Positions 7,431 through 15,243 of a stretch of DNA of 34,560 bases are shown here, one piece after another (the stretch's first letter is position 1; every line of letters begins with the position of its first letter). A program made the position numbers and the translations under genes. Location: assembly GCA_910577365.1 (NCBI GenBank), contig CAJTMU010000022.1:1-34560 (forward strand), in the 5' to 3' direction. Source of the DNA: an uncultured Oscillospiraceae bacterium. GTDB lineage: Bacteria > Bacillota > Clostridia > Oscillospirales > Ruminococcaceae. The notes below the pieces were generated by a model that did no database searches, was not told where the DNA came from, and worked only from the letters and a program-made list of their open reading frames with translations.

Positions 7431-9174
7431 CTTCCTGTCCCTCCCTTGTCTGTGAATCGTAGATCTCACGGTATGTCGCGCTGTTGGCATAAAGCTCGTC
7501 GTGAGTTCCCATATCGTCTATCCTGCCGTCCTTAAGCAGGATTATTTTGTCCGCGTCGCATATGCTTGAAACGCGCTGCGAAATAATTATTTTGGTGGTG
7601 TCGGGAATTTCCTCCCTGAAAGCGCGGCGTATTACAGCGTCGGTTTTGGTATCGACGGCGCTTGTTGAGTCGTCAAGTATAAGTATTTTAGGCTTTTTCA
7701 GGAGCGCGCGGGCTATACAGAGTCTTTGCTTCTGTCCGCCCGAAACGTTTGAGCCGCCCTGCTCTATATAGGTGTCGTATTTATCGGGAAAAGCCCTGAC
7801 AAACTCGTCCGCGCAGGCGAGTCCGCAAACGCGCTGTATTTCATCGTCGGTAGCATTTTCATCGCCCCAGCGCAGATTTTCCTTGATAGTTCCTGAAAAA
7901 AGCACATTCTTTTGCAGCACCATAGCCACATTATTGCGCAGCGCCTCAAGATTATATTCGCGCACGTTCCTGCCGCCGACCAGCACCTCGCCCTCGGTAG
8001 CGTCGTAAAGCCGCGGTATGAGCTGCACAAGCGTGGATTTTGAAGAGCCTGTTCCGCCGAGTATACCGACGGTTTCTCCAGACTTAATTAGCAGATTAAT
8101 GCTTTGCAGTGCATTTTTCTCCGCCTTTTCAGAATACCTGAAGGATACGTTTCTAAATTCTATCGAGCCATCGGTTATATCGGTGATATTTTCCTCACCG
8201 TCGGCAATATCCGATTTCTCATTGAGAACCTCGACCACGCGCTTTGCACTCGCCTGCGCCATGGTGAGCATAACGAATATCATTGACAGCATCATAAGGC
8301 TCATAAGTATCTGTATCGCATAGGTGAACATGGACATCAGCTCACCTGTGGTAAGTCCGAACGCTGCGTCGTTGCCGCCCGCCACTATGGACTGCGCGCC
8401 GAGCCATGAAATAAGTATCATGCAGGTATACACTGCTATCTGCATTGCGGGTGCGTTGAAAGCGACGATTTTCTCCGCCTTGGTGAAATCCTTGAAAATG
8501 CTCTGCGAAATCTTCCCGAATTTTCCTATCTCATACTTTTCGCGCACAAAGCTCTTTACGACGCGAATACCGCGGAGATTTTCCTCCACAACCTCGTTAA
8601 GATGGTCGTAGGTGTTGAAAACGCGATCGAACATCGGGTACGCCATTCTGATAATGATGCCGAGAATAATCGCCAAGAACGGTATTGCCGCCACGAAAAT
8701 AAGCGACAGCTGCGAATCCACATTAAACGCGCAGATAAACGCGAAAACAAGCATGGCAGGCGCTCTGAACGCTATTCTCGTCAGCATCTGAAAGCCCATC
8801 TGCACATTGGTAACGTCGGTTGTGAGCCGCGTTACAAGGCTTGCGGGTGAGAATTTGTCAATATTGGCAAAGGAAAAGTGCTGGATATTGTAGTACATAT
8901 CCTGACGCACGTTCTGCGAGAAATAGGAGCTTGCCCGCGAAGCGGTATATCCCGCCACCGCGCCGAAAAGCAGCGCCAGCGCCGTAAGGCAGATAAGATA
9001 TATTCCGTACCTTATCACCTCGTTCATGTTCCCCTGCGTTATTCCCTTGTCAATAAGCCCAGCCATCGCAAGCGGGATAATTACCTCAAGCGCTGTTTCG
9101 CAAAGCACGAATATCGGCGTAAGGATCGCGCAGGTTTTCGCCTGCCTTATACAGGCTGCAAGTCTTTTAATCAT
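7423..9174 (-). CDS. ABC exporter half-transporter, degenerate-site subunit
   Basis: A 583-residue half-transporter with six membrane helices and an ATPase domain. Three catalytic elements are altered: Walker A is GGTGSSKST (third Gly replaced by Ser), the Walker B Glu is Asp (ILILDDSTSAVD), and the switch His is Gln (IISQRVSS). The signature NVSGGQKQR is normal. These changes are typical of the non-hydrolysing half of heterodimeric exporters and match the partner downstream. Start: ATG 9174, with GTG 9177 directly before it. AAGGAG at 9185-9190 fits either. It belongs to a marR-ABC-ABC unit, so the substrate is likely a drug, peptide or lipid-like compound sensed by the MarR protein. The substrate itself cannot be read from the sequence. 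Confidence 0.92.
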   Translation of the reverse strand: MIKRLAACIRQAKTCAILTPIFVLCETALEVIIPLAMAGLIDKGITQGNMNEVIRYGIYLICLTALALLFGAVAGYTASRASSYFSQNVRQDMYYNIQHFSFANIDKFSPASLVTRLTTDVTNVQMGFQMLTRIAFRAPAMLVFAFICAFNVDSQLSLIFVAAIPFLAIILGIIIRMAYPMFDRVFNTYDHLNEVVEENLRGIRVVKSFVREKYEIGKFGKISQSIFKDFTKAEKIVAFNAPAMQIAVYTCMILISWLGAQSIVAGGNDAAFGLTTGELMSMFTYAIQILMSLMMLSMIFVMLTMAQASAKRVVEVLNEKSDIADGEENITDITDGSIEFRNVSFRYSEKAEKNALQSINLLIKSGETVGILGGTGSSKSTLVQLIPRLYDATEGEVLVGGRNVREYNLEALRNNVAMVLQKNVLFSGTIKENLRWGDENATDDEIQRVCGLACADEFVRAFPDKYDTYIEQGGSNVSGGQKQRLCIARALLKKPKILILDDSTSAVDTKTDAVIRRAFREEIPDTTKIIISQRVSSICDADKIILLKDGRIDDMGTHDELYANSATYREIYDSQTREGQEDE

Positions 9175-9200
9175 CACAAATCAACTCCTTATCTTATTTT

Positions 9201-9275
9201 AAATTTTTCGCACTGCTCCGTTTTCGGCTGTGCCCAAAACTTCGCTAACCTTGGTTTTTGGAAAATTTCTGCGCG
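9201..9275 (+). repeat. Possible diverged palindromic element
   Basis: Lies in the 172-bp gap between marR and the ABC genes. It has the same outer marks as the repeat family (AAATTTTTCGCA on the left, GAAAATTTCTGCG on the right) but an unrelated, shorter centre. Weak. Confidence 0.3.
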
Positions 9276-9346
9276 GGCTTTACGCTACCGCTTTTTGAGG
9301 GCACTTTTGCTCCGCATTTCCGGTGCGGCTTTTTGATATAAGCCTC

Positions 9347-9805
9347 TTAAATCACCTGTTCTTTTTCTGCTTCGTCAAGATTTGCTTGTATCCTGTCAAA
9401 ATATCCGTAGAGGATATCCAGTTCCTGCGGAGTGAAACCCTTTGTCAGGCGGGCTTCCACGCGATCACCGTCTTCCTGCATGATCTTGAAAACCTCCATG
9501 GATTTTTCCGTCAGCGTTATTTTCTTTAACCTCGCATCATGTGAAACGCTTTCACGCTTAAGCATTCCCTTCTTCTCAAGCAGTATTATCACCTTTGAGC
9601 AGGTTGAGCGCGTTATCCCAAACTCGCTTTCAAGATCCTTCTGAAACGCACTGCCGCCGTTTTCGGCAATATGCCCGATTATCCAGCCGTTGCTGCAGGT
9701 CAGATGATCTATTTCAGTTTTCCGCGAATACCTGTCCATATAGCGCCGTATGGCGTTGTTAAGCATACGCAGCCGTTTTCCCATTCCCTGTGCCCGTCCG
9801 TCCAT
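9347..9805 (-). CDS. MarR-family transcriptional regulator
   Basis: A 152-residue winged-helix protein. The recognition region FQKDLESEFGITRSTCSKVI, followed by LLEKKGMLKRES and the wing DARLKKITLTEK, is classic MarR. The start at 9805 has AAGGAGG seven bases upstream. The same frame extends to 9928 but carries no ribosome site there, and that stretch contains the promoter. It is the first gene of an operon with a heterodimeric ABC exporter, so it is probably a ligand-released repressor of its own unit. An inverted repeat directly after the -10 box is a good operator candidate. Confidence 0.9.
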   Translation of the reverse strand: MDGRAQGMGKRLRMLNNAIRRYMDRYSRKTEIDHLTCSNGWIIGHIAENGGSAFQKDLESEFGITRSTCSKVIILLEKKGMLKRESVSHDARLKKITLTEKSMEVFKIMQEDGDRVEARLTKGFTPQELDILYGYFDRIQANLDEAEKEQVI

Positions 9806-9848
9806 GCCTGTTCCTCCTTGGCTAAATAAACTTGTCAGCCGTGCGACT

Positions 9849-9877
9849 GTTGAATGGCGGATTGTCTTATATTCAAC
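9849..9877 (-). promoter_or_regulatory. Candidate MarR operator
   Basis: GTTGAAT and ATTCAAC, a 7-bp inverted repeat with a 15-bp spacer, directly downstream of the -10 box and covering the predicted start of transcription. Confidence 0.5.
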
Positions 9878-9906
9878 ATTATAGTATATTTTTGCTAATT
9901 TGTCAA
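9878..9906 (-). promoter_or_regulatory. Consensus sigma-A promoter of marR-ABC operon
   Basis: A perfect TTGACA (9906-9901), a 17-bp spacer and a perfect TATAAT (9883-9878) on the minus strand. Confidence 0.85.
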
Positions 9907-10202
9907 CACGCATTTTGTGTAAAATCATATCACTTGCAAAGGCTATTTTTTGTTATTTTGCATATGGCATTGATTGTCAAATAATCTGTTATGCGGCATT
10001 TTACTATAATATAAAGTTATTGTGCCAGTTTAGATCCGGTGCCCAGCTATAAGTTTTGCAACGGGTGTGGGAGACTTTTACGAAAACGCAAATCTTTTTT
10101 AAAAGGCAAATATACGCGCCTCGCAGAGCCATTTATACCGTCATATATCGCAGCGGGAATATGTTCACCAGTAATTTGCATGGCTTTAAGGCGGAAAAAG
10201 CC
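9907..10202. other. Intergenic region upstream of nfnA
   Basis: Divergent region between marR and nfnA. A 64-codon open frame at 10056-10250 has no ribosome site and no recognisable protein character. A small stem GGCTTT/AAAGCC lies near 10183-10203. I assign nothing else. Confidence 0.4.
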
Positions 10203-10231
10203 TTGAATTTTTACAGACAATATGATATAAT
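10203..10231 (+). promoter_or_regulatory. Sigma-A promoter for nfnAB
   Basis: TTGAAT, a 17-bp spacer and TATAAT at 10226-10231, giving a leader of about 60 nt before the ATG at 10297. Confidence 0.7.
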
Positions 10232-10296
10232 TATAACAAAAAGCAAGTGACGGGTCTTACCGCCGCTCGCCAATCAAGAGTAAGGAGTAATTTTTT

Positions 10297-11139
10297 ATGT
10301 ACAAAATTGTTACCAAAAAAGTGCTCAATCCTACCGTAACGCTGATGGAGGTGGACGCTCCAATGATTGCCGCAAAAGCGGAGCCGGGGCAGTTCATTAT
10401 TTTGCGCGTTGACGAGGACGGCGAGAGGATACCGCTCACCGTTGCGGATTTTGACCGCGAAAAAGGCACGATAACTATTATCTTCCAGATAGTCGGCGCG
10501 ACTACCGAAAAGCTGAATCATCTAAATGAGGGAGATTTTATACAGGACTTTGTGGGTCCTCTCGGAGTGCCAAGCCATACCGAGGGTCTGAAAAAGGTTG
10601 CTGTCGTAGGCGGAGGCGTAGGCTGTGCAATAGCGTATCCCATTGCAAAAAAGCTTCACGGACTTGGCTGCGAGGTTCACAGCATTGTGGGCTTCCGAAA
10701 CAAAGACCTTGTTATACTCGAGGACGAATTTAAAGCCGCAAGCAGCGTTATGAAGATGATGACGGACGACGGCAGCTATGGAGAAAAGGGTCTTGTTACC
10801 GACGCCCTTAAGGGGCTTATCGAGGCGGGTAATCAATATGACGAGGTTATCGCCATAGGTCCGCTGATTATGATGAAGTTTGTTTGCAAGCTGACAAAGG
10901 AATACAATATAAAAACGGTTGTTTCCATGAATCCAATCATGATAGACGGCACGGGAATGTGCGGCGGCTGCCGCCTTACCGTGGGCGGAGAGACAAAGTT
11001 TGCCTGTGTGGACGGTCCCGACTTTGACGGACACCTTGTCGATTTTGATGAGGCGATGGAGCGCGGCAGCATGTATAGGGAATTTGAAGCAAGAAAGCGC
11101 GAGGAAACCTGTGCGCTGTTCGCGAAGGAGGTGCGCTGA
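10297..11139 (+). CDS. nfnA: NfnA-type small subunit of NADH-dependent ferredoxin:NADP oxidoreductase (FAD/[2Fe-2S])
   Basis: A 280-residue ferredoxin-reductase-like protein: an N-terminal FAD-binding barrel (AEPGQFIILRVDEDGERIPLT), an NAD(P)-binding domain (KVAVVGGGVGCAIAYPIAKK) and a C-terminal Cys cluster MCGGCR...FAC for a [2Fe-2S] centre. The family includes the small subunits of NfnAB and of sulfide dehydrogenase, and is related to PyrK. Pairing with a GltA-like large subunit one base downstream points to the electron-bifurcating transhydrogenase: NADH plus reduced ferredoxin reduce two NADP+. This role is typical of fermenting anaerobes that need NADPH. Start: AAGGAG at 10282-10287. 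A glutamate synthase small-chain role is less likely, since no large synthase gene is nearby. Confidence 0.88.
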   Translation: MYKIVTKKVLNPTVTLMEVDAPMIAAKAEPGQFIILRVDEDGERIPLTVADFDREKGTITIIFQIVGATTEKLNHLNEGDFIQDFVGPLGVPSHTEGLKKVAVVGGGVGCAIAYPIAKKLHGLGCEVHSIVGFRNKDLVILEDEFKAASSVMKMMTDDGSYGEKGLVTDALKGLIEAGNQYDEVIAIGPLIMMKFVCKLTKEYNIKTVVSMNPIMIDGTGMCGGCRLTVGGETKFACVDGPDFDGHLVDFDEAMERGSMYREFEARKREETCALFAKEVR

Positions 11140-11140
11140 T

Positions 11141-12526
11141 ATGCCGAACATGAGCCTTAAGAAAAATGAAATGCCCGTTCAGGACGCTAACGTCCGCAAC
11201 AAGAATTTCAGCGAGGTGGCTCTCGGATATACCGAAGAGCAGGCTGTTGACGAGGCGGAGCGCTGCCTTAACTGTAAGAACAAGCCCTGTGTTGGCGGCT
11301 GCCCTGTTGCTATTGATATTCCATCGTTTATCGCAAAGGTAAAGGAGAGGGATTTTGAGGGCGCTTACGAGATAATTGCCATGAGCAGTTCGCTGCCCGC
11401 TGTCTGCGGCAGAGTTTGTCCGCAGGAGACCCAATGTGAGAGCAAGTGCGTTCGCGGCATAAAGGGCGAACCTGTGGCGATAGGCAGACTGGAGCGATTT
11501 GTGGCAGACTGGCACAACGCTCATTCCACCGCAGCTCCCGCTGTCCCCGCCAAAAACGGGCACAAGTGCGCCATTATCGGCGCGGGACCCTCCGGACTTA
11601 CCTGCGCGGGCGATCTTGCCAAAATGGGCTATGAGATCACCGTTTTTGAAGCGCTCCATCTGGCGGGTGGAGTTCTCGTTTACGGTATACCCGAGTTCAG
11701 GCTTCCCAAGAGCATAGTTCAGCACGAGGTGGATAATCTCAAAGCGCTGGGCGTTACCATTGATACCAATGTGGTGGTTGGACGCACCATTGAGGTAGAC
11801 GAGCTGTTTGAGCAGGGCTATGAAGCAATTTTTATAGGCTCGGGCGCTGGTCTTCCCAGATTTATGAATATTCCCGGCGAAAATCTTAAGGGAGTTTATT
11901 CCGCAAACGAGTTCCTTACCCGCGTAAACCTTATGAAGGCTTACAAGGAAGGAAGCGACACTCCCATCAAAAAGAACAGCTCTGTTGCGGTCGTGGGCGG
12001 AGGAAACGTTGCTATGGACGCGGCGCGCTGCGCAAAGCGTCTGGGCGCGGAGAACGTCTACATAGTATACCGACGCGGCGAGGAGGAAATGCCAGCCCGT
12101 AACGAGGAGATAGAACACGCAAAAGAAGAGGGAATCATTTTCCGCACTCTTACCAATCCTACCGAGATTCTTGGCGATGAGCACAAGTTTGTTAAGGGAA
12201 TGAAATGTGTTGAGATGGAGCTTGGTGAGCCTGACGACAGCGGCCGCCGCCGTCCAGTGGTAAAGGCGGGCAGCGATTTTGTGCTGGACGTTGACTGCGT
12301 AGTAATGTCCATTGGCACAAGTCCAAATCCTCTTATCCGCAACACCACAAAGGGTCTTGACACCAACAAGCACGGTTGCTTTATCGCCGATGAAGCGGGT
12401 CAGACATCGCGCGAGGGTGTTTTCGCAGGCGGCGACGCGGTAACAGGCGCTGCTACCGTAATTTTGGCTATGGGCGCGGGCAAGACCGCTGCCAAGGCTA
12501 TGGACGAATACATCAGGAGCAAATAA
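11141..12526 (+). CDS. nfnB: NfnB-type large subunit (GltA-like, two [4Fe-4S], FAD, NADP binding)
   Basis: A 461-residue protein of the GltD/NfnB family. The N-terminal cluster domain has CLNCKNKPCVGGCP and CGRVCPQETQCESKC for two [4Fe-4S] centres. It is followed by an FAD-binding motif (IIGAGPSGLTCAGDLAKMGY), an NADPH-binding motif (VAVVGGGNVAMDAARCAKR, with YRRGEEEMPAR) and the C-terminal FAD loop (GVFAGGDAVTGAATVI). The true start is ATG 11141, one base after the nfnA stop, with AAGGAGGT at 11125-11132. An earlier in-frame start lies within nfnA. It bifurcates electrons together with NfnA in the cytoplasm. It is commonly mis-annotated as glutamate synthase small chain. Confidence 0.9.
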   Translation: MPNMSLKKNEMPVQDANVRNKNFSEVALGYTEEQAVDEAERCLNCKNKPCVGGCPVAIDIPSFIAKVKERDFEGAYEIIAMSSSLPAVCGRVCPQETQCESKCVRGIKGEPVAIGRLERFVADWHNAHSTAAPAVPAKNGHKCAIIGAGPSGLTCAGDLAKMGYEITVFEALHLAGGVLVYGIPEFRLPKSIVQHEVDNLKALGVTIDTNVVVGRTIEVDELFEQGYEAIFIGSGAGLPRFMNIPGENLKGVYSANEFLTRVNLMKAYKEGSDTPIKKNSSVAVVGGGNVAMDAARCAKRLGAENVYIVYRRGEEEMPARNEEIEHAKEEGIIFRTLTNPTEILGDEHKFVKGMKCVEMELGEPDDSGRRRPVVKAGSDFVLDVDCVVMSIGTSPNPLIRNTTKGLDTNKHGCFIADEAGQTSREGVFAGGDAVTGAATVILAMGAGKTAAKAMDEYIRSK

Positions 12527-12535
12527 TTATTACAG

Positions 12536-12574
12536 AAATTTTTGGGCAGCGTTCATGGCGCTGCCCCAAAAATT
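12536..12574 (+). terminator. Stem-loop after nfnB
   Basis: AAATTTTTGGGCAGCG pairs with CGCTGCCCCAAAAATT (one bulge, 7-nt loop), ten bases after the nfnB stop. There is no clear T tract afterwards, so it may be a 3' stabilising stem or a weak terminator. Confidence 0.55.
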
Positions 12575-12663
12575 GTAAAATACAACAAAAACCACTGATA
12601 ATATACGATTTAAGGTGTGTATGCCGCGTCATTCTCCAACGAAAAGTTTTTTTGAAAAAGTGC

Positions 12664-12692
12664 TTGACAAAATAGTACAAGTATGATATAAT
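12664..12692 (+). promoter_or_regulatory. Strong promoter for tRNA-Thr
   Basis: A perfect TTGACA, a 17-bp spacer and TATAAT, with an extended -10 TGA directly before TATAAT. Confidence 0.88.
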
Positions 12693-12712
12693 ATCATAGT
12701 AATCGCGTTGAC

Positions 12713-12788
12713 GCTGTTATAGCTCAGTTGGTAGAGCACATCCTTGGTAAGGATGAGGTCATCAGTTCGACTCTGATTAACAGCTCCA
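12713..12788 (+). tRNA. tRNA-Thr (anticodon GGT)
   Basis: A full cloverleaf of 76 nt with encoded CCA. The acceptor pair is GCTGTTA/TAACAGC, the D arm is AGCTCAGTTGGTAGAGC, the anticodon stem-loop is CATCC-TTGGTAA-GGATG with anticodon GGT, and the T arm contains GTTCGACTC. It reads ACC/ACU threonine codons. It stands alone under its own consensus promoter. Confidence 0.96.
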
Positions 12789-12803
12789 TAAAATATGGGA
12801 TAA

Positions 12804-12838
12804 CAAAGCCGCTTGTGAGCATTTCACGAGCGGCTTTG
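12804..12838 (+). terminator. Terminator after tRNA-Thr
   Basis: Stem CAAAGCCGCT-T-GTGA with TCAC-G-AGCGGCTTTG and loop GCATT. It is very stable, followed by CTTTG and only a weak T tract. Confidence 0.7.
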
Positions 12839-12939
12839 CTTTGTACGCAGATTGATTGCAGACATAACAAATATTTTACAGTTTAATTATATAAAAATGT
12901 ACCGCTTGAATTAAGACCAAGCGGCAGCCCATATATAAA

Positions 12940-13086
12940 GTGTTTATCTAAGCTGAAATATTTAAATTTGAAATTTTCCGCGACCCGCCCAAATGCACAA
13001 CACCCCGCTTAGCTGCGTATTGTCCATTCAGGCTTCCGCGAAAAATTTCCTGCGTCAACATTGCGTTTCATTAACTTTTTCTACAA
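12940..13086 (+). repeat. Palindromic interspersed element, copy 3
   Basis: Same order as copy 2: TTATCTAAGCTGAAATATTT, CCGCGACCCGCC, a partly decayed central stem, CGCGAAAAATTTCCTGCGTC, AACATTGCG, ending TTTTTCTACAA. It fills most of the gap between the tRNA-Thr terminator and the flavoprotein gene, a region with no other gene. Confidence 0.75.
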
Positions 13087-13091
13087 TCTGA

Positions 13092-13112
13092 CGGCAGTCT
13101 AAATGACTGCCG
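13092..13112 (+). terminator. Terminator beside palindromic element copy 3
   Basis: Stem CGGCAGTC/GACTGCCG with loop TAAAT, then a T-rich tail (ATTCTTTTATTATTTTTTT). Confidence 0.7.
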
Positions 13113-13205
13113 ATTCTTTTATTATTTTTTTGATTCCGAGCGGGTTATATCACGCATGACGCAAACGAAATCGCTGACAAGACAAAAATACCATAAATTT
13201 CTTTA

Positions 13206-13826
13206 TCATCTGATAAAGCTGGTGCGAACAACCGCTTCGCGTTCGGGAAAAGCAATACCCTTTTCGCGCCCTGCTTCAATGCATTTGAGCAGCCAAGCCA
13301 TATTATTTCCCAATGTGCGCATAGTTTGAAGTCCCTCTTCATCTTTCATGACGTCATCAGGAGTATTTCCGTGGACCTGATTCCAATACTGTGAGGAAAC
13401 TATCGGCATACAGTTTATAGTAAAATATTTATTGAGCTGATCAAAAGCAGCGGACGCTCCTCCTCTGCGGCAGCTTACCACCGCCGCCGCAGGCTTTCCC
13501 TGTAAATTCGCTCCGCCCGAATAAAACGCCCTGTCCATAAAAGAAGTAATCGAGCCGCTTGCCGCCGCATAGTGTACGGGTGAACCGAATATAAATCCGT
13601 CTGCTTCCTTTGCTTTCTCCACAAAATCCGCAACGCAATCCACAACGAAGCAGCGACCCATTTTTCGGCAGGCTCCACAGCCGATACAGCCTTGAATGGG
13701 CTTGTTGCCTACCCAGAAAATCTCGGTGTCAATGCCGTTAGCGCTAAGCGCCTTTTCTGCCTCGCAGAGCGCCGTGAATGTACAGCCCTTTTCATGAGGA
13801 CTGCCGTTTACCAGAATTACCTTCAT
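13206..13826 (-). CDS. Flavodoxin-like NADPH-dependent FMN reductase / iron-sulfur flavoprotein
   Basis: A 206-residue flavodoxin-fold protein. MKVILVNGSPHEKGCTFTAL is the phosphate-binding loop for FMN. GSPVHYAAASG and the FMDRAF motif are typical of the NAD(P)H-dependent FMN reductase family. A Cys-rich loop GCIGCGACRKMGRC follows at about residues 46-59, as in iron-sulfur flavoproteins of anaerobes, which may hold a cluster or form redox thiols. The cytosolic substrate is unknown, and detoxification or electron transfer are both possible. Start supported by AAGGAGG. It is separated from the upstream whiA by a perfect 12-bp inverted repeat and could be transcribed separately. Confidence 0.85.
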   Translation of the reverse strand: MKVILVNGSPHEKGCTFTALCEAEKALSANGIDTEIFWVGNKPIQGCIGCGACRKMGRCFVVDCVADFVEKAKEADGFIFGSPVHYAAASGSITSFMDRAFYSGGANLQGKPAAAVVSCRRGGASAAFDQLNKYFTINCMPIVSSQYWNQVHGNTPDDVMKDEEGLQTMRTLGNNMAWLLKCIEAGREKGIAFPEREAVVRTSFIR

Positions 13827-13849
13827 TTGTTTTCCTCCTTATGATCATG

Positions 13850-13878
13850 GGATCGCAATTCAAAGCGAATTGCGATCC
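13850..13878. repeat. Perfect 12-bp inverted repeat upstream of flavoprotein gene
   Basis: GGATCGCAATTC - 5-nt loop - GAATTGCGATCC, located 24 bp upstream of the flavoprotein start and 58 bp after the whiA stop on the minus strand. It has no T tract, so operator or processing hairpin is as likely as terminator. Confidence 0.6.
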
Positions 13879-13936
13879 GGTAGCCTTGCGGATTAACTCG
13901 TTCAATCTGAATAACTGCTCTTTAATCGTTGTTTCC

Positions 13937-14875
13937 TTATTCGTTTTGAAGATTTGCAGATTGCACACGCAGCTCCTCCGCCATTTGAGACAGCTTTTTT
14001 AACCTGTGGTTAAGCCCGCTTTTGCTGAGCGGCTTTTCGCCAGAAGCCGAATCCGAAAGCAGCTCACAAAGCTCGCTCAAAGAAGCCTCGCGATTTTCCA
14101 GGCGCAGCAGAGCAGTCCGCCTCAGCTCGGGTTTAAGATAATCCGCACCGCGCTCCCTCAGCAATAGCTCGATATCCTCACATATTCTGTTTGCGGCGTT
14201 TATCGTTTTGTCAAGATTAGCGGTTTCGCAGTTCACCGTGCGGTTTACGCGATTGCGAACGCTTTTTTCTATTTTTACCTGCATTATCTCAAGCGAACGC
14301 AGCGCCGCACCTATATAGGTCAGAAAATCCTCTATCAGCTCGCTTTCCTTTGCATAAAGCACAATCCCGCGGCTTCGACGCGTTGTCTTTACCGCCATTC
14401 CGTGCTCGTTTATAAAGGCATAGAGAGCCTTTGCACGCGAATTATACGGCGGCACAAGCTCCAGATGATACTCCTTTTTTGGATCCGTTACTGAGCCGCA
14501 TGACACAAAAACACCCCGTAAAAACGCTCCGCTCTCATCATCGTTTCCCGATACAACAACGGAATTTATTGCCGCATTTTCCGAAAATCCGCCAAATCTT
14601 TCCCTAATAAGCTCATAGCCCTCCTTTACGGTAAACGTAAACAGCGAGCTGCCGTTTTTTACCAGACGCGTGGTTTCATGTCTTACCTCAGGGAACACTT
14701 CTTCCGTAAGCTGCCGCGCCGCCGCAATCAAAGCCGCATTTTCCGTCTGTATTGCCGCCCTGCCGTCAATTATCCTGCCAGCGTAAAAAAGCCCGTAAAG
14801 CATTGCCGGCATATCGGAGCGGTTCATATCCGTTACATGGCATAATTCACTTTTAATTTCCGACGAAAAGGACAT
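13937..14875 (-). CDS. whiA: WhiA-type DNA-binding regulator
   Basis: A 312-residue protein of normal WhiA length. The N-terminus (MSFSSEIKSELCHV) opens a LAGLIDADG-like domain. The C-terminal helix-turn-helix carries the family hallmark (SLSELCELLSD, then LSKSGLNHRLKKLSQMAEEL). In Firmicutes, WhiA affects cell division and chromosome segregation, and it is usually encoded downstream of rapZ and yvcK. Here it follows rapZ after a 368-bp gap with no yvcK between. The ribosome site is AGGGGG upstream of ATG 14875. Confidence 0.95.
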   Translation of the reverse strand: MSFSSEIKSELCHVTDMNRSDMPAMLYGLFYAGRIIDGRAAIQTENAALIAAARQLTEEVFPEVRHETTRLVKNGSSLFTFTVKEGYELIRERFGGFSENAAINSVVVSGNDDESGAFLRGVFVSCGSVTDPKKEYHLELVPPYNSRAKALYAFINEHGMAVKTTRRSRGIVLYAKESELIEDFLTYIGAALRSLEIMQVKIEKSVRNRVNRTVNCETANLDKTINAANRICEDIELLLRERGADYLKPELRRTALLRLENREASLSELCELLSDSASGEKPLSKSGLNHRLKKLSQMAEELRVQSANLQNE

Positions 14876-15243
14876 AACTACCCCCTATAAATAATTTGCG
14901 GTTTTAAAACTGCCGTGTTAAAGGTGCAAATGTATAAACTTAAAAGTAAATTAGATATATTTTTGCTCCATAAACGCTTGTACAGCAGCAGAAACGCGTT
15001 TTTAATTTTATATGACAGCGGTGCAAAGTAATTTTATACAGACTATTGGCTATCTTACAAAAGCAGCAATTTTCGCAACTTCTACTAACTGTTTTCAATT
15101 TCTGAATCAAAGATGCTTGGAATACAATAGCGTTCCTGTACTCACTTGCTTGAAATCACCGCGCATTTAGAAAAAATGTTCTAAATTGATTTGTTTTCAG
15201 GCACACCCTAATATAATTTCACACCAAATGATATGATATTTTT
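14876..15243. other. Gap between rapZ and whiA
   Basis: 368 AT-rich bases with no supportable open frame. It contains a small hairpin TTTAGAA/TTCTAAA (15166-15185) just past the end of rapZ, which may be a weak terminator on the minus strand. I see no clear promoter for whiA and no remnant of yvcK. Confidence 0.45.

Noticed and set aside
10020..10080. Possible SRP RNA or riboswitch (GGTGCCCAGC...CAACGGGTGTGGG)
   Set aside because: The conserved SRP tetraloop region is absent, and no known riboswitch core could be matched.
10056..10250. Small plus-strand ORF of 64 codons upstream of nfnA
   Set aside because: No ribosome site, and it overlaps the nfnA promoter.
10976..12373. 465-codon open frame on the minus strand
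   Set aside because: It is antisense to nfnB, has no ribosome site, and its protein lacks domain character, while nfnB on the other strand has clear motifs.
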